This document shows, piece by piece, positions 1 to 5,660 of a stretch of DNA of 5,660 nucleotides (within the stretch, counting starts at the first letter, position 1; each line of letters opens with the position of its first letter). This stretch comes from Bacteroidales bacterium (lineage in GTDB: Bacteria; Bacteroidota; Bacteroidia; Bacteroidales; VadinHA17). The notes under the pieces are model-generated. The model had not been told where the DNA came from. It ran no database searches and worked only from the letters and a program-made list of their open reading frames with translations. The position numbers were made by a program, and so were the translations under genes. The stretch spans positions 1 to 5,660 of the forward strand of contig JALOMM010000120.1 in NCBI GenBank assembly GCA_025455535.1. The letters run 5' to 3'.

Positions 1-2
1 TG

Positions 3-554
3 AATGAGCTTATCTGGAGGGAGTTTTTCATGGCCATCCTCTGGCATTTTCCCCATGTCACCGATCACTCGTTCAAGCGAAGATATGACAACATCGTCTG
101 GAGGAACGACGAGGCAGAGTTCGCCAGGTGGTGCAAGGGGACAACCGGCTTCCCCATTGTCGATGCAGGGATGCGCGAGCTCAGTGCCACAGGATTTATG
201 CACAACAGGGTCAGGATGATCACTGCCAGCTTTCTGACGAAGCATCTGCTTACAGACTGGCGGTGGGGTGAGGCATGGTTTGCAGAGAAACTGCTTGATT
301 ACGAGCTCTCGTCAAACAATGGCAACTGGCAGTGGGCTGCGGGGTGCGGATGTGATGCCGCTCCATATTTCAGGGTCTTCAGCCCTGCCGGGCAGACCGC
401 TAAGTTTGACCCTGAGATGCTTTATATAAGAAGATGGGTTCCGGAACTGGACTCACCCATATACCCTTCCCCTGTCGTCGACCACAGGCTGGCCAGGGAA
501 AGGGCACTGCAGACATACAGAAAGGCCCTTGCTGAAACCGACATGAGAAAATGA
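3..554 (+). CDS. phrB: Deoxyribodipyrimidine photolyase (class I CPD photolyase/cryptochrome family), C-terminal part, 5' end outside window
   Basis: This is the FAD-binding C-terminal half of a light-driven DNA repair flavoprotein that splits cyclobutane pyrimidine dimers. The frame is open from the left edge; the ATG at 30 is an internal Met, because the family motif ELIWREFF is read just before it. Recalled comparison with E. coli PhrB shows the key residues kept. The substrate-pocket Glu and Trp of ELIWRE (E274/W277 equivalents) are at codons 6 and 15. The electron-transfer Trp triad (W306/W359/W382) is at codons 99, 258 and 327. The flavin-contacting Asn of NNGNWQW (N378) is at codon 315. 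RMITASF and [11 protein letters not shown] are also intact. The 183 visible residues run to a normal family C-terminus. The intact pocket favours real CPD repair over a pure photosensor, but the antenna-binding N-terminal domain is not visible. The stop overlaps the next gene's start by 4 nt. Confidence 0.95.
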   Translation, partial: NELIWREFFMAILWHFPHVTDHSFKRRYDNIVWRNDEAEFARWCKGTTGFPIVDAGMRELSATGFMHNRVRMITASFLTKHLLTDWRWGEAWFAEKLLDYELSSNNGNWQWAAGCGCDAAPYFRVFSPAGQTAKFDPEMLYIRRWVPELDSPIYPSPVVDHRLARERALQTYRKALAETDMRK

Positions 555-1528
555 ACACTGTCAACAGAATAAAGTCGTTGTTCTACCCGGAACAGTACCA
601 GGGATGGGGGAGAAAAAGAAAATACTTTGAAGGATGGTACTTCAAGGTGCTGAACCGAGAAAGAACCAGGGCCTTTGCATTTATTCCGGGTATTGCCATG
701 GACCTGAACGGCAGAAAGCACGCTTTTGTCCAGGTGCTTGACGGGATTGAAAAGAAATCGCAGTACCATACTTTTGATGCATCACTCTTCGTCCCCTCTC
801 CCGGTAGATTTGAACTCACCATCGGTCCGAACCGCTTCTCTTCAACGGGCCTGGCACTGGACCTGCCGGGAATAAAAGGATCACTCAGCTTCCGTGACAT
901 TGTTCCGTGGCCCGGCAAATGGTATTCACCCGGAATTATGGGGCCATATACCTTCGCCCCGTTCATGGAGTGCAATCACGGTATCGTCAGCATGGACCAT
1001 GCTGTTGAGGGCTCACTTGAGATAGATTCCGAAATGGCTGACTTCTCAGGAGGCAGAGGGTACACTGAAAAAGACTGGGGACATTCATTCCCGTCGGCAT
1101 ATGTATGGATACAGTCAAACCACTTTGAGAGCGAGAAAATCTCATTCAAGGCATCGGTGGCACGGATACCCTGGCTGACAGGCTCCTTCACCGGTTTCAT
1201 AACAGGGTTGTGGTTTGACAGGAAGCTTTATTCATTTACCACCTACAACAGGTCATCTCTTAAAAGGTTTATTATAAATCCTTCATATGCCGAGATCGAA
1301 TTTGACAACCCTTTATGGAATCTGGTATTAAAGGCTTATACCGACAGACCCACGCCTCTGGCATCGCCTGTCAGGGGATTCATGGAAGGGAGGATTGATG
1401 AGAGCATGACCTCTGAGGTTGACCTGCAGCTGAGAGACAAAAAAAATGACAGGCTCATCTTCAGCGGCAAAGGGAAAAATGCCTGCATCGAAATATCGGG
1501 GCCGACAGAGACGCTGATACCTCGATGA
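551..1528 (+). CDS. Tocopherol cyclase-family protein (function in this host unknown)
   Basis: This 325-residue protein belongs to the tocopherol cyclase (VTE1/Slr1737-like) family by motif recognition. The N-terminal motif YFEGWYFKV (residues 25-33) matches the FEGWY signature of that family. [12 protein letters not shown] starts at residue 139, and [21 protein letters not shown] (residues 170-190) matches its second signature. Plant and cyanobacterial members close the chromanol ring of vitamin E; they are somewhat longer (about 360-490 residues). No signal peptide or membrane segment is evident, so it is probably cytosolic or peripherally membrane-bound. The ATG overlaps the photolyase stop (ATGA), with no separate promoter space, so it is probably translated by coupling. 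Bacteroidota are not known to make tocopherol, so true tocopherol cyclase activity is unlikely. Cyclisation or binding of another prenyl quinone, carotenoid or lipid is possible but is inference. Family assignment is fairly sure; reaction and substrate are unknown. Confidence 0.85.
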   Translation: MNTVNRIKSLFYPEQYQGWGRKRKYFEGWYFKVLNRERTRAFAFIPGIAMDLNGRKHAFVQVLDGIEKKSQYHTFDASLFVPSPGRFELTIGPNRFSSTGLALDLPGIKGSLSFRDIVPWPGKWYSPGIMGPYTFAPFMECNHGIVSMDHAVEGSLEIDSEMADFSGGRGYTEKDWGHSFPSAYVWIQSNHFESEKISFKASVARIPWLTGSFTGFITGLWFDRKLYSFTTYNRSSLKRFIINPSYAEIEFDNPLWNLVLKAYTDRPTPLASPVRGFMEGRIDESMTSEVDLQLRDKKNDRLIFSGKGKNACIEISGPTETLIPR

Positions 1529-1577
1529 CCGCCGCTGCAACATCCCTCCTTTTTATAACATCTTTTAACTACCATCT

Positions 1578-1609
1578 TTTGGAATATCCTTGACCGGAAG
1601 GTTTATTTG
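1578..1609 (+). promoter_or_regulatory. Candidate Bacteroidota-type promoter for the outer-membrane protein gene
   Basis: A -33-like TTTG (1578-1581) lies exactly 20 bp before TTTATTTG (1602-1609), which differs by one base from the -7 consensus TAnnTTTG. Transcription would start at about 1613-1618, on top of the ATG at 1615. That would make the transcript nearly leaderless or favour the in-frame ATG at 1639. A short inverted repeat CCTT-N6-AAGG (1588-1601) sits in the spacer. This is a pattern match only. Confidence 0.4.
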
Positions 1610-1614
1610 CATTT

Positions 1615-2907
1615 ATGAACCCTCTGACCTCAACCAGAATGATCCGGCTTACCCTCCTGCTTATTGCCGCATGCTTTTCCCTGGCAGTATCTGCTCAGGA
1701 CCAGCAAGAGAAAAATGACAGCCTTAGGAAAGAGGCCCCTAACATCTTTATTGACTGCAGGGGTTGTGACATGAATTTTACACGGCAGGAGATACCGTGG
1801 ATAAATTATGTAAGGGATGTCAGGGAGGCCGACGTTTATGTCCTGGTTACCAGCCAGAATACCGGAAGCGGAGGAAACATGTACACTTACAAGTTCCAGG
1901 GGCTTGGCCGTTTTGAGGGAATGAATGATACCCTAAGCTACTCCAGCAACCCTGACGAAACAAGCTCCGTGATCAGGACACACCGGACGAACCTGCTGAA
2001 GGCCGGTCTGATAAGGTACGCCGCGAGGACCCCCATACTGGACGAGCTTAACATATCGCACAACGGTAACTTCAGTGAGGAGGAGGTCGAAGATAAATGG
2101 AGGAATTGGGTATTCGCACTTGAAACAAACCCGCGGTTCAATGCAGAAGAATCTTATAAGAGGCTCCAGTTTAACAACTCTGTCAACATTTCGAAAATCA
2201 CTCCTGACATTAAAATCGAAGTTGAAGTCGACTACAGCTACAACAGACAGAGGTTCATTGATGAGGAAGAAGATACTACGTACATACGGAGTTCAAGAAG
2301 CATAGACAATCTGATAGTGAAGAGTCTTGGTGAGCACTGGTCGTATGGATTGAGATGGGACCTGGGATCATCGTCGTCACAGAACTACGACTTCAATAAT
2401 ATGTTCCTTCCCTCCCTTGAATACAACCTGTTTCCATATTCCGAATCAACACACCGTCAGCTGAGGTTTCTTTACAGTATCGGATACCAGTACAGCAATT
2501 ACATTGATACAACAATTTATAATAAGACATATGAGCATCTGTTTTTGCAGCAAATGCGGGTTGCATACCAGGTGCAGGAAAAGTGGGGATCGGTAAATCT
2601 GTCAATGCTTTACTCAGGCTATCTGCATGACCTCACAAAGACTTCCGTTGAGCTTTATGCATCTGTCAGGATAAGGATAATCAAGGGCCTTTCGCTTTCC
2701 ATCAACGGCGGAGGAGGTTACATAAATGATCAGCTGGCCCTCAGGAAGGGAGAACTTTCGGAAGCGGAAAGACTACTGAGACTGAAGGAACAGGCTACAA
2801 GCTACAGTCTGCAGGGAGGGGTCAGCCTTACATATACTTTTGGATCAATATACAATAACGTTGTCAACCCGAGGTTCGGCAACGGCGGCGGCGGCGGCTT
2901 TGACTGA
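1615..2907 (+). CDS. Secreted protein with N-terminal CxxC-containing module and predicted outer-membrane beta-barrel, unknown function
   Basis: This 430-residue protein has a clear signal peptide: hydrophobic stretch about residues 10-26, likely type I cleavage after AVSA at residue 27. Mature N-terminal module, about residues 42-140: IFIDCRGCDMNF with C48 and C51, then EIPWINYVRD, then EADVYVLVTSQNTGSGG and a short beta-rich piece. A linker rich in Glu and Trp follows (about 150-180). From about residue 185 to 420 there are many alternating polar/aromatic beta strands (for example IKIEVEVDYSYNRQRF and the last strand GVSLTYTFGSIYNN), typical of an outer-membrane barrel. The protein ends GNGGGGGFD. 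I recall similar uncharacterised proteins in Bacteroidota but cannot name a family or function. The start is uncertain: ATG 1615 gives the longest frame, but ATG 1639 (Met9) leaves a compact signal peptide and fits the candidate promoter better. It appears to be a single-gene unit. Confidence 0.8.
   Translation: MNPLTSTRMIRLTLLLIAACFSLAVSAQDQQEKNDSLRKEAPNIFIDCRGCDMNFTRQEIPWINYVRDVREADVYVLVTSQNTGSGGNMYTYKFQGLGRFEGMNDTLSYSSNPDETSSVIRTHRTNLLKAGLIRYAARTPILDELNISHNGNFSEEEVEDKWRNWVFALETNPRFNAEESYKRLQFNNSVNISKITPDIKIEVEVDYSYNRQRFIDEEEDTTYIRSSRSIDNLIVKSLGEHWSYGLRWDLGSSSSQNYDFNNMFLPSLEYNLFPYSESTHRQLRFLYSIGYQYSNYIDTTIYNKTYEHLFLQQMRVAYQVQEKWGSVNLSMLYSGYLHDLTKTSVELYASVRIRIIKGLSLSINGGGGYINDQLALRKGELSEAERLLRLKEQATSYSLQGGVSLTYTFGSIYNNVVNPRFGNGGGGGFD
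2884..2898 (+). repeat. GGC trinucleotide run (5 units) encoding a Gly5 tail
   Basis: Five consecutive GGC codons sit three codons before the stop of the outer-membrane protein gene, preceded by GGC-AAC. They encode the pentaglycine in NGGGGGFD. The unit is three bases, so copy-number change would lengthen or shorten the tail without shifting the frame. Confidence 0.85.
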
Positions 2908-2944
2908 TGCTGTATCCGGTGCCCTGTTTATGATCTGATCCGTA

Positions 2945-2976
2945 TTTCATCGCATCAGCCATATTTACTATATTTG
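2945..2976 (+). promoter_or_regulatory. Candidate Bacteroidota-type promoter for purL
   Basis: TATATTTG (2969-2976) is a perfect match to the Bacteroidota -7 element TAnnTTTG. TTTC (2945-2948), one base off the -33 TTTG, lies 20 bp upstream. Transcription would begin at about 2980-2985, giving a 5' leader of roughly 60 nt before the purL ATG at 3045. The position, in the only gap before purL, supports it; it remains a pattern match. Confidence 0.55.
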
Positions 2977-2979
2977 GCA

Positions 2980-3024
2980 GATAAGAGACAAAATGACGCC
3001 AATAGCGCTATTTAGTTCTTTATC
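2980..3024 (+). promoter_or_regulatory. Palindrome and potential hairpin in the purL leader
   Basis: AATAGCGCTATT (3001-3012) is a perfect 12-bp palindrome. Around it, 2980-2989 (GATAAGAGAC) and 3015-3024 (GTTCTTTATC) can pair as RNA at nine of ten positions: two G-U wobbles and one A-C mismatch. It lies between the candidate promoter and the purL start codon, so it could be an operator for a dimeric regulator or an RNA structure affecting expression. No known riboswitch pattern was recognised. The role is inference, and the first bases of the left arm may precede the transcription start. Confidence 0.3.
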
Positions 3025-3044
3025 ATCTAATTACATTCGCCAGC

Positions 3045-5660
3045 ATGATTCTCTTCTTTAAAACTACAGCCGGAAACATAATAGCCCTCAGCACTGACAG
3101 GGAGCTCACACCGGATGAGCTGAAAAGACTCTCATGGCTTTTCGGCAATGCAACGCAGGCTGATGGCAGCACTGTGCCGGGAACCTTTATCGGGCCAAGA
3201 CGGGAGATGGTAACTCCGTGGAGCACCAACGCCGTTGAGATCACCCAGAATATGGCGCTGAATGGAATCCTCCGCATAGAGGAATTCTTTCCATCAGGAG
3301 ATGAGAACCCTCCTCATGACCCCATGCTTCAGCGTGTTTATCATGGCCTTGACCAGGATATCTTCACCATAAGGCATGAGCCTGAGCAGGTCACACCGAT
3401 AGAGGATATTGCGTCTTACAATAAGAAGGAGGGGCTGGCCCTCAGCAATGAAGAGGTGGCTTACCTTGAGAACCTTAGCCGGCATATTGGCAGGCTGCTG
3501 ACTGACAGCGAAGTGTTCGGGTTCTCACAGGTCAACTCGGAACACTGCAGGCATAAGATATTCAACGGCACATTTGTAATTGACGGCGTTGAACATCAGT
3601 CTTCGCTTTTCAGCCTGATAAAGCGAACCACAGAACTGAATCCAAACCATGTTGTCTCGGCATACAAAGACAACTGTGCTTTCGTAGAGGGTCCGGTGGT
3701 CGAGCAGTTTGCTCCCCTGTCACAGGATAAACCTGACTTTTTCACTGTGAAGAAGTTCGAATCGGTACTGTCGCTTAAGGCAGAGACTCATAATTTTCCG
3801 ACAACCGTTGAGCCTTTCAACGGGGCATCGACAGGGACGGGCGGTGAGATACGCGACCGCATTGCCGGGGGCAAAGGCTCGCTGCCCGTTGCCGGCACTG
3901 CCGTTTACATGACTTCGTACCCCCGGCCAGACGGACCGAGGGAGTGGGAGAAAGGCACAGAGCCGCGCCAGTGGCTCTACCAGACACCTGAAGAGATACT
4001 TATCAAAGCCTCCAACGGGGCAAGCGACTTCGGCAACAAATTCGGTCAGCCCCTTATCTGCGGGTCACTGTTCACCTTTGAGCATTTTGAGGAGATGAGA
4101 CGGTATGGGTTCGACAAGGTGATAATGCTTGCCGGCGGCATCGGTCTGGGGAAGAAGAAGGACAGTGCAAAGGATGTCCCTGAGAAAGGTGATGTTATCG
4201 TTCTTCTCGGAGGAGACAATTACAGGATAGGGATGGGTGGAGGAGCCGTCTCTTCGGTTGACACCGGAGCATATGAAAGCGCCATAGAGCTTAATGCCGT
4301 ACAGCGAGCCAACCCTGAGATGCAGAAGAGGGTTTACAACGCACTCAGGGCAATGACCGAGAGTGATCATAACCCTGTCATTTCGTTGCATGATCACGGC
4401 GCAGGAGGTCACCTGAACTGTCTCTCCGAGCTTGTCGAAGCAACGGGAGGCAGGATAGACATCAGCAAGCTGCCTGTCGGTGACCCCACCCTTTCAGCAA
4501 GAGAGATCATCGGAAACGAGTCCCAGGAAAGGATGGGGCTGGTGATCAGAAAGGATGATGTCGGTGACCTGAAGGCGGTGGCGGAACGTGAACGGGCTCC
4601 CATCTATGTCATTGGCGAGGTAACAGGGGACCATCAGTTTACGTTTTACAACCCGGCCTCCGGCGAAAAACCCATCGACCTTCAGTTAACCGATTTCTTC
4701 GGCAAGCCTCCGCGGACTGTCATGCGCGACAGCTCCGTCAGGCAAAGCTACCGCGAGCCAGAGTACGACCCCGCTGATCCTGAGCGTTACCTGGGTGCGG
4801 TACTGCAACTGGAGGAGGTGGCGTGCAAGGACTGGCTGACGAACAAGGTGGACCGGTCGGTTACGGGAAGGATAGCCAAACAGCAATGTGCGGGAGAGCT
4901 TCAGCTTCCGCTTAATAACCTGGGGGTTATTGCACTTGACTACAGGGGTGTTGCAGGGATGGCCACGGCCCTCGGTCACGCTCCGGCGGCAGGGCTTGTA
5001 AATGCCGCTGCCGGATCGGTGCTGTCAATAGCCGAAGCACTTACAAATATTGTCTGGGCACCTCTTGCCGACGGACTCAGAAGCGTATCGCTCTCAGCCA
5101 ACTGGATGTGGCCGTGCCGAAACCAGGGTGAAGATGCCAGGCTGTATGAGGCAGTGCAGGCTGCCAGCGACTTCGCCGTAGCCCTGGGGATAAACATCCC
5201 TACAGGAAAGGACAGCCTCTCAATGACACAGAAGTACCGTGACGGAATGGTAATGAGTCCGGGAACAGTGATAATCACGTCAGCCGCGGAGGTATCCGAC
5301 ATTCGTGATGTTGTTGAACCGGTGATAAGGAATGATGCCTCAACGACACTCTTCTTCATCGACATGAGCGGCATGAGGCCTGCACTGGGCGGCAGTGCGC
5401 TGGGTCAGACACTTAACTGCCTCGGGAAGGAAGCACCGTCGGTGGCAGACCCCGGTTATTTTGCGGAAGCATTCGGTGCCCTGCAGCAGCTCATCAAAGA
5501 GGGGAAGATCATTGCAGGCCACGATATATCCGCAGGAGGTATGATAACTGCCCTGCTTGAGATGTGCTTTGCCAACAGGGAGGGGGGACTCACCGTTAAC
5601 ATCACTGAAATGGATGAGAGCGACACGGTCAGGGTGCTCTTCAGCCAGAATCCCGGAGTG
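3045..5660 (+). CDS. purL: Phosphoribosylformylglycinamidine synthase, large type (PurL), 3' end outside window
   Basis: PurL catalyses the ATP- and glutamine-dependent conversion of FGAR to FGAM, the fourth step of purine synthesis, in the cytosol. The frame is open to the right edge: 872 of about 1,230-1,300 residues expected for the large type. The start MILFFKTTAGN at 3045 fits Bacteroidota PurL; no in-frame ATG exists in the leader just upstream, and no Shine-Dalgarno is seen. Order: PurS-like N-terminal domain (about 1-140); linker region with SEHCRH (165-170); first synthase half with KAETHNFP (245-252), TGTGGEIRDR (263-272), GGGAVSS (398-404), HDHGAGGH (from 449) and NESQER (491-496). 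The second half has SANWMWPCRNQGEDARL, PTGKDSLSM (TGKDS at 720-724) and HDISAGGM (from 826). The signature motifs look intact with no frameshift. The C-terminal glutaminase domain should follow beyond the window. It probably has its own promoter and stands alone rather than in an operon with the upstream gene. Confidence 0.97.
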   Translation, partial: MILFFKTTAGNIIALSTDRELTPDELKRLSWLFGNATQADGSTVPGTFIGPRREMVTPWSTNAVEITQNMALNGILRIEEFFPSGDENPPHDPMLQRVYHGLDQDIFTIRHEPEQVTPIEDIASYNKKEGLALSNEEVAYLENLSRHIGRLLTDSEVFGFSQVNSEHCRHKIFNGTFVIDGVEHQSSLFSLIKRTTELNPNHVVSAYKDNCAFVEGPVVEQFAPLSQDKPDFFTVKKFESVLSLKAETHNFPTTVEPFNGASTGTGGEIRDRIAGGKGSLPVAGTAVYMTSYPRPDGPREWEKGTEPRQWLYQTPEEILIKASNGASDFGNKFGQPLICGSLFTFEHFEEMRRYGFDKVIMLAGGIGLGKKKDSAKDVPEKGDVIVLLGGDNYRIGMGGGAVSSVDTGAYESAIELNAVQRANPEMQKRVYNALRAMTESDHNPVISLHDHGAGGHLNCLSELVEATGGRIDISKLPVGDPTLSAREIIGNESQERMGLVIRKDDVGDLKAVAERERAPIYVIGEVTGDHQFTFYNPASGEKPIDLQLTDFFGKPPRTVMRDSSVRQSYREPEYDPADPERYLGAVLQLEEVACKDWLTNKVDRSVTGRIAKQQCAGELQLPLNNLGVIALDYRGVAGMATALGHAPAAGLVNAAAGSVLSIAEALTNIVWAPLADGLRSVSLSANWMWPCRNQGEDARLYEAVQAASDFAVALGINIPTGKDSLSMTQKYRDGMVMSPGTVIITSAAEVSDIRDVVEPVIRNDASTTLFFIDMSGMRPALGGSALGQTLNCLGKEAPSVADPGYFAEAFGALQQLIKEGKIIAGHDISAGGMITALLEMCFANREGGLTVNITEMDESDTVRVLFSQNPGV

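Noticed and set aside
30..554. ATG at 30 as a gene start for the photolyase frame
   Set aside because: The frame is open to the left edge and the bases before it encode the conserved photolyase motif ELIWREFF, so this Met is internal.
422..975. Minus-strand open frames of 115 and 130 codons opposite the photolyase end and tocopherol-cyclase-like gene
   Set aside because: They lie antisense to well-supported genes, overlap each other, and show no recognisable motif or domain; they are shadows of plus-strand coding.
1529..1577. Terminator after the tocopherol-cyclase-like gene
   Set aside because: There are T-rich stretches but no GC-rich stem precedes them.
1663..1674. Lipobox-like IAAC (residues 17-20) in the signal peptide of the outer-membrane protein
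   Set aside because: The hydrophobic stretch continues past the Cys to a clean AVSA cleavage site, and a barrel protein is expected to use signal peptidase I. Not fully excluded.
2904..2958. Inverted repeat CTGATGC / GCATCAG after the outer-membrane protein gene as a terminator
   Set aside because: The 7-bp arms are separated by 41 nt and there is no following T-run, so it does not look like an intrinsic terminator.
4065..5522. Several minus-strand open frames (60-132 codons) opposite purL
   Set aside because: The plus strand encodes uninterrupted PurL with all expected motifs; the antisense translations show no family features.
5400..5660. Apparent lack of the glutaminase domain in PurL
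   Set aside because: The frame is still open at the window edge, and the glutaminase domain normally starts after about residue 950-1000, so this is truncation by the window and not a small-type PurL.

Overview
The window looks like chromosomal DNA from a member of the Bacteroidota (Bacteroidales-like, moderate GC). Three things point there. The start codons lack recognisable Shine-Dalgarno sequences. Two intergenic gaps carry matches to the Bacteroidota -33 TTTG / -7 TAnnTTTG promoter form at 20-bp spacing. The N-terminus of the PurL protein (MILFFKTTAGN...) reads like Bacteroidota PurL. No mobile element, tRNA, rRNA or CRISPR array is visible, and all four genes are on the + strand.

Layout. 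(1) 3-554: C-terminal 183 residues of a class I CPD photolyase/cryptochrome-family flavoprotein; its 5' part lies outside the window. (2) 551-1528: a tocopherol-cyclase-family protein whose ATG overlaps the photolyase stop codon (ATGA), so the two are almost certainly co-transcribed and translationally coupled. (3) 1529-1614: 86-bp gap with a candidate promoter. (4) 1615-2907: a secreted protein with a signal peptide, a conserved-looking N-terminal module, a predicted outer-membrane beta-barrel and a poly-glycine tail; I do not recognise a function. (5) 2908-3044: 137-bp gap with a good candidate promoter and a palindrome/hairpin. (6) 3045-5660: the first 872 codons of large-type purL (FGAM synthase); the rest, including the glutaminase domain, is beyond the right edge. 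This long frame has no stop codon inside the window.

How they fit together. The photolyase and the tocopherol-cyclase-like gene form one unit, possibly a response to light or photo-oxidative stress (inference). The outer-membrane protein and purL appear to be separate transcription units. purL is housekeeping purine biosynthesis with no evident link to the others. I see no clear new multi-gene system. The most interesting items are the photolyase/tocopherol-cyclase-like pairing and the uncharacterised outer-membrane protein.
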